From contig NZ_JAOEFD010000002.1 of NCBI RefSeq assembly GCF_025420485.1, forward strand, positions 62,001 to 126,000: 64,000 bases of DNA, written 5' to 3'. This DNA is from Nesterenkonia marinintestina. GTDB lineage: Bacteria > Actinomycetota > Actinomycetes > Actinomycetales > Micrococcaceae. The translations under genes were made by a program, and so were the position numbers. Position 1 is the first letter of the stretch. Each line of letters opens with the position of its first letter. Positions 62,924-64,000 of the stretch are shown piece after piece. The notes under the pieces are model-generated. The model had not been told where the DNA came from. It made no database searches and was given only the letters and a program-made list of their open reading frames with translations.

Positions 62924-64000
62924 ATGGCACTGACCGGACTGCGCACCGCTCTGACCTCCGAAGCCTCCGTCCGCCGCATCCGGACGGCGGCCGGACACCG
63001 GGCCGCCGAACGGACCGACGAGCTGCGGATCGCGGCCTCGCAGGGTCTGCGCCCGGCGCTGCTCGCCGAGGTCGCCGAGGGGCTCAGAGAGGCCGAGGAG
63101 GACGCGGTGCTGCTGGTGGTCACCGCCACCGACCGCGAGGCCGACGCCCTCAGCGTCTCCCTGGGCGCCTTCGCCCCCGCGCTCCGCACCGCCCACTTCC
63201 CCTCCTGGGAGACCCTGCCGCACGAGCGGCTGTCCCCGCGCTCGGACACCGTCGGACGTCGGCTCGGAGTGCTGCGACGGCTGGCGCACCCGCAGCAGGC
63301 CGGGGGGCTCGACGTCGTCGTCGCTCCGGTGCGTGCGGTGGTCCAGCCGCTGGTCGACGGACTGGGGGACCTCGCACCGGTGCGCCTGGAGGTCGGTGAG
63401 GAGTACGACTTCGACGGGGTGGTCGCCGCCCTCGCGGCCGCGGCCTACTCCCGTGTGGACATGGTCACCCGGCGCGGCGAGTTCGCCGTGCGCGGCGGCA
63501 TCCTCGACGTCTTCCCGCCCACCGAGGCGCACCCGCTGCGTCTGGAGTTCTTCGGCGACGAGGTCGAGCGGATGCGATGGTTCTCCGTGGCCGACCAGCG
63601 CTCCCTGGACGAGGAGGAGGCGCCGACCGTCCTCGACGCCGCACCCTGCCGCGAGCTGCTCATCACCGAGGACGTGCGCGCCCGGGCCCGCGAGATGATG
63701 CCCCGGATGCCCCACGCCACGGACATACTCGCCAAGATCTCCGAAGGCCTGGCCGTGGAGGGCATGGAGTCCCTGGCCCCCGCCCTGGTGGAGCGGATGG
63801 TCCCGCTGGTCACCCAGCTGCCGGCAGGCTCCCTGACCCTGATCGTCGAGCCCGAGCGCACCCGCGGCCGCGCCCAGGACCTGGCCGCCACCAACGAGGA
63901 GTTCCTCGCCGCGGCCTGGTCGGCCGCTCCCGACGGCGGCGCGGCCCCGCTGGACGTCACCGCCTCCGAGACGCGCGACGGGTTCAGCGCCGAGGCCTCC
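62924..64000 (+). CDS. mfd: Transcription-repair coupling factor, N-terminal part
   Basis: 359 codons to the window edge. The UvrB-homology module is recognisable: AHFPSWETLPHERLSP, RRLGVLRRLA, then MVTRRGEFAVRGGILDVFPP and HPLRLEFFGDEVERM. Mfd removes stalled RNA polymerase and recruits UvrA. The helicase and translocase parts lie outside. Start ATG 62924, no strong Shine-Dalgarno seen. Position after pth is conserved. Confidence 0.93.
   Translation, partial: MALTGLRTALTSEASVRRIRTAAGHRAAERTDELRIAASQGLRPALLAEVAEGLREAEEDAVLLVVTATDREADALSVSLGAFAPALRTAHFPSWETLPHERLSPRSDTVGRRLGVLRRLAHPQQAGGLDVVVAPVRAVVQPLVDGLGDLAPVRLEVGEEYDFDGVVAALAAAAYSRVDMVTRRGEFAVRGGILDVFPPTEAHPLRLEFFGDEVERMRWFSVADQRSLDEEEAPTVLDAAPCRELLITEDVRARAREMMPRMPHATDILAKISEGLAVEGMESLAPALVERMVPLVTQLPAGSLTLIVEPERTRGRAQDLAATNEEFLAAAWSAAPDGGAAPLDVTASETRDGFSAEAS

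Overview
The window is chromosomal DNA of a high-GC Gram-positive bacterium. The DUF3817-guaA pair, the divergent rsmI/PMT mannosyltransferase pair, tatD-rsmA-(S51)-ispE-ABC-F, and glmU-prs-rplY...pth-mfd are classic actinobacterial gene orders. With the very acidic secreted proteins and a large Mrp-type cation/proton antiporter locus, they suggest Micrococcales, plausibly a salt- or alkali-tolerant Micrococcaceae (Nesterenkonia-like; this is inference). Many genes start with GTG/ATG placed 6-8 nt after a TANNNT box, the signature of leaderless mRNAs.

Layout. 1-5500 is an accessory segment, visibly richer in A+T than the rest. It holds the N-terminal half of a CapA/ATP-grasp fusion gene running off the left edge, a decayed IS3-family element beside a second transposase remnant, and a stand-alone tandem ATP-grasp protein. 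5600-12100 carries an APC amino-acid permease, a UDP-sugar dehydrogenase, a VOC protein, SURF1, DUF3817 and an AbiEi/DUF559-like protein. 12.4-18.6 kb has guaA, a large SF1-helicase-like protein with a damaged Walker A motif, and a small partner. 18.6-23 kb (minus) is a two-gene operon: a 962-aa CapA-like/ATP-grasp protein followed 1 nt later by an FAD oxidoreductase. 23-36.7 kb is mostly housekeeping: NmrA-like reductase, SAF/CpaB-like protein, FmdB, 5-FTHF cyclo-ligase, aldehyde dehydrogenase, rsmI, PMT, acyl-CoA synthetase, tatD, rsmA, S51 peptidase, ispE, hydrolase. 36.8-45.4 kb has ABC-F, a tail-anchored Ser/Thr kinase, two related exported proteins (one a von Willebrand A lipoprotein), an exported acidic protein and an XRE regulator with matching operator palindromes. 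Then come tRNA-Gln, an orphan LuxR-type regulator, a glycosyltransferase, an acyltransferase, glmU, prs and rplY. 53.6-61.5 kb (minus) is an eight-gene Mrp/Mbh-like operon with three separate antiporter-type subunits, followed by pth, a DUF2505 protein and the start of mfd.

The most unusual content is the family of three CapA/ATP-grasp (cyanophycin-synthetase-like) proteins. One keeps apparent CapA metal ligands, one has lost them and is translationally coupled to an FAD oxidoreductase, and one lacks the CapA domain. Also notable are the XRE regulon with its conserved operator geometry, a dispersed palindromic repeat family (seven units at four intergenic loci), and the unusual Mrp subunit architecture.
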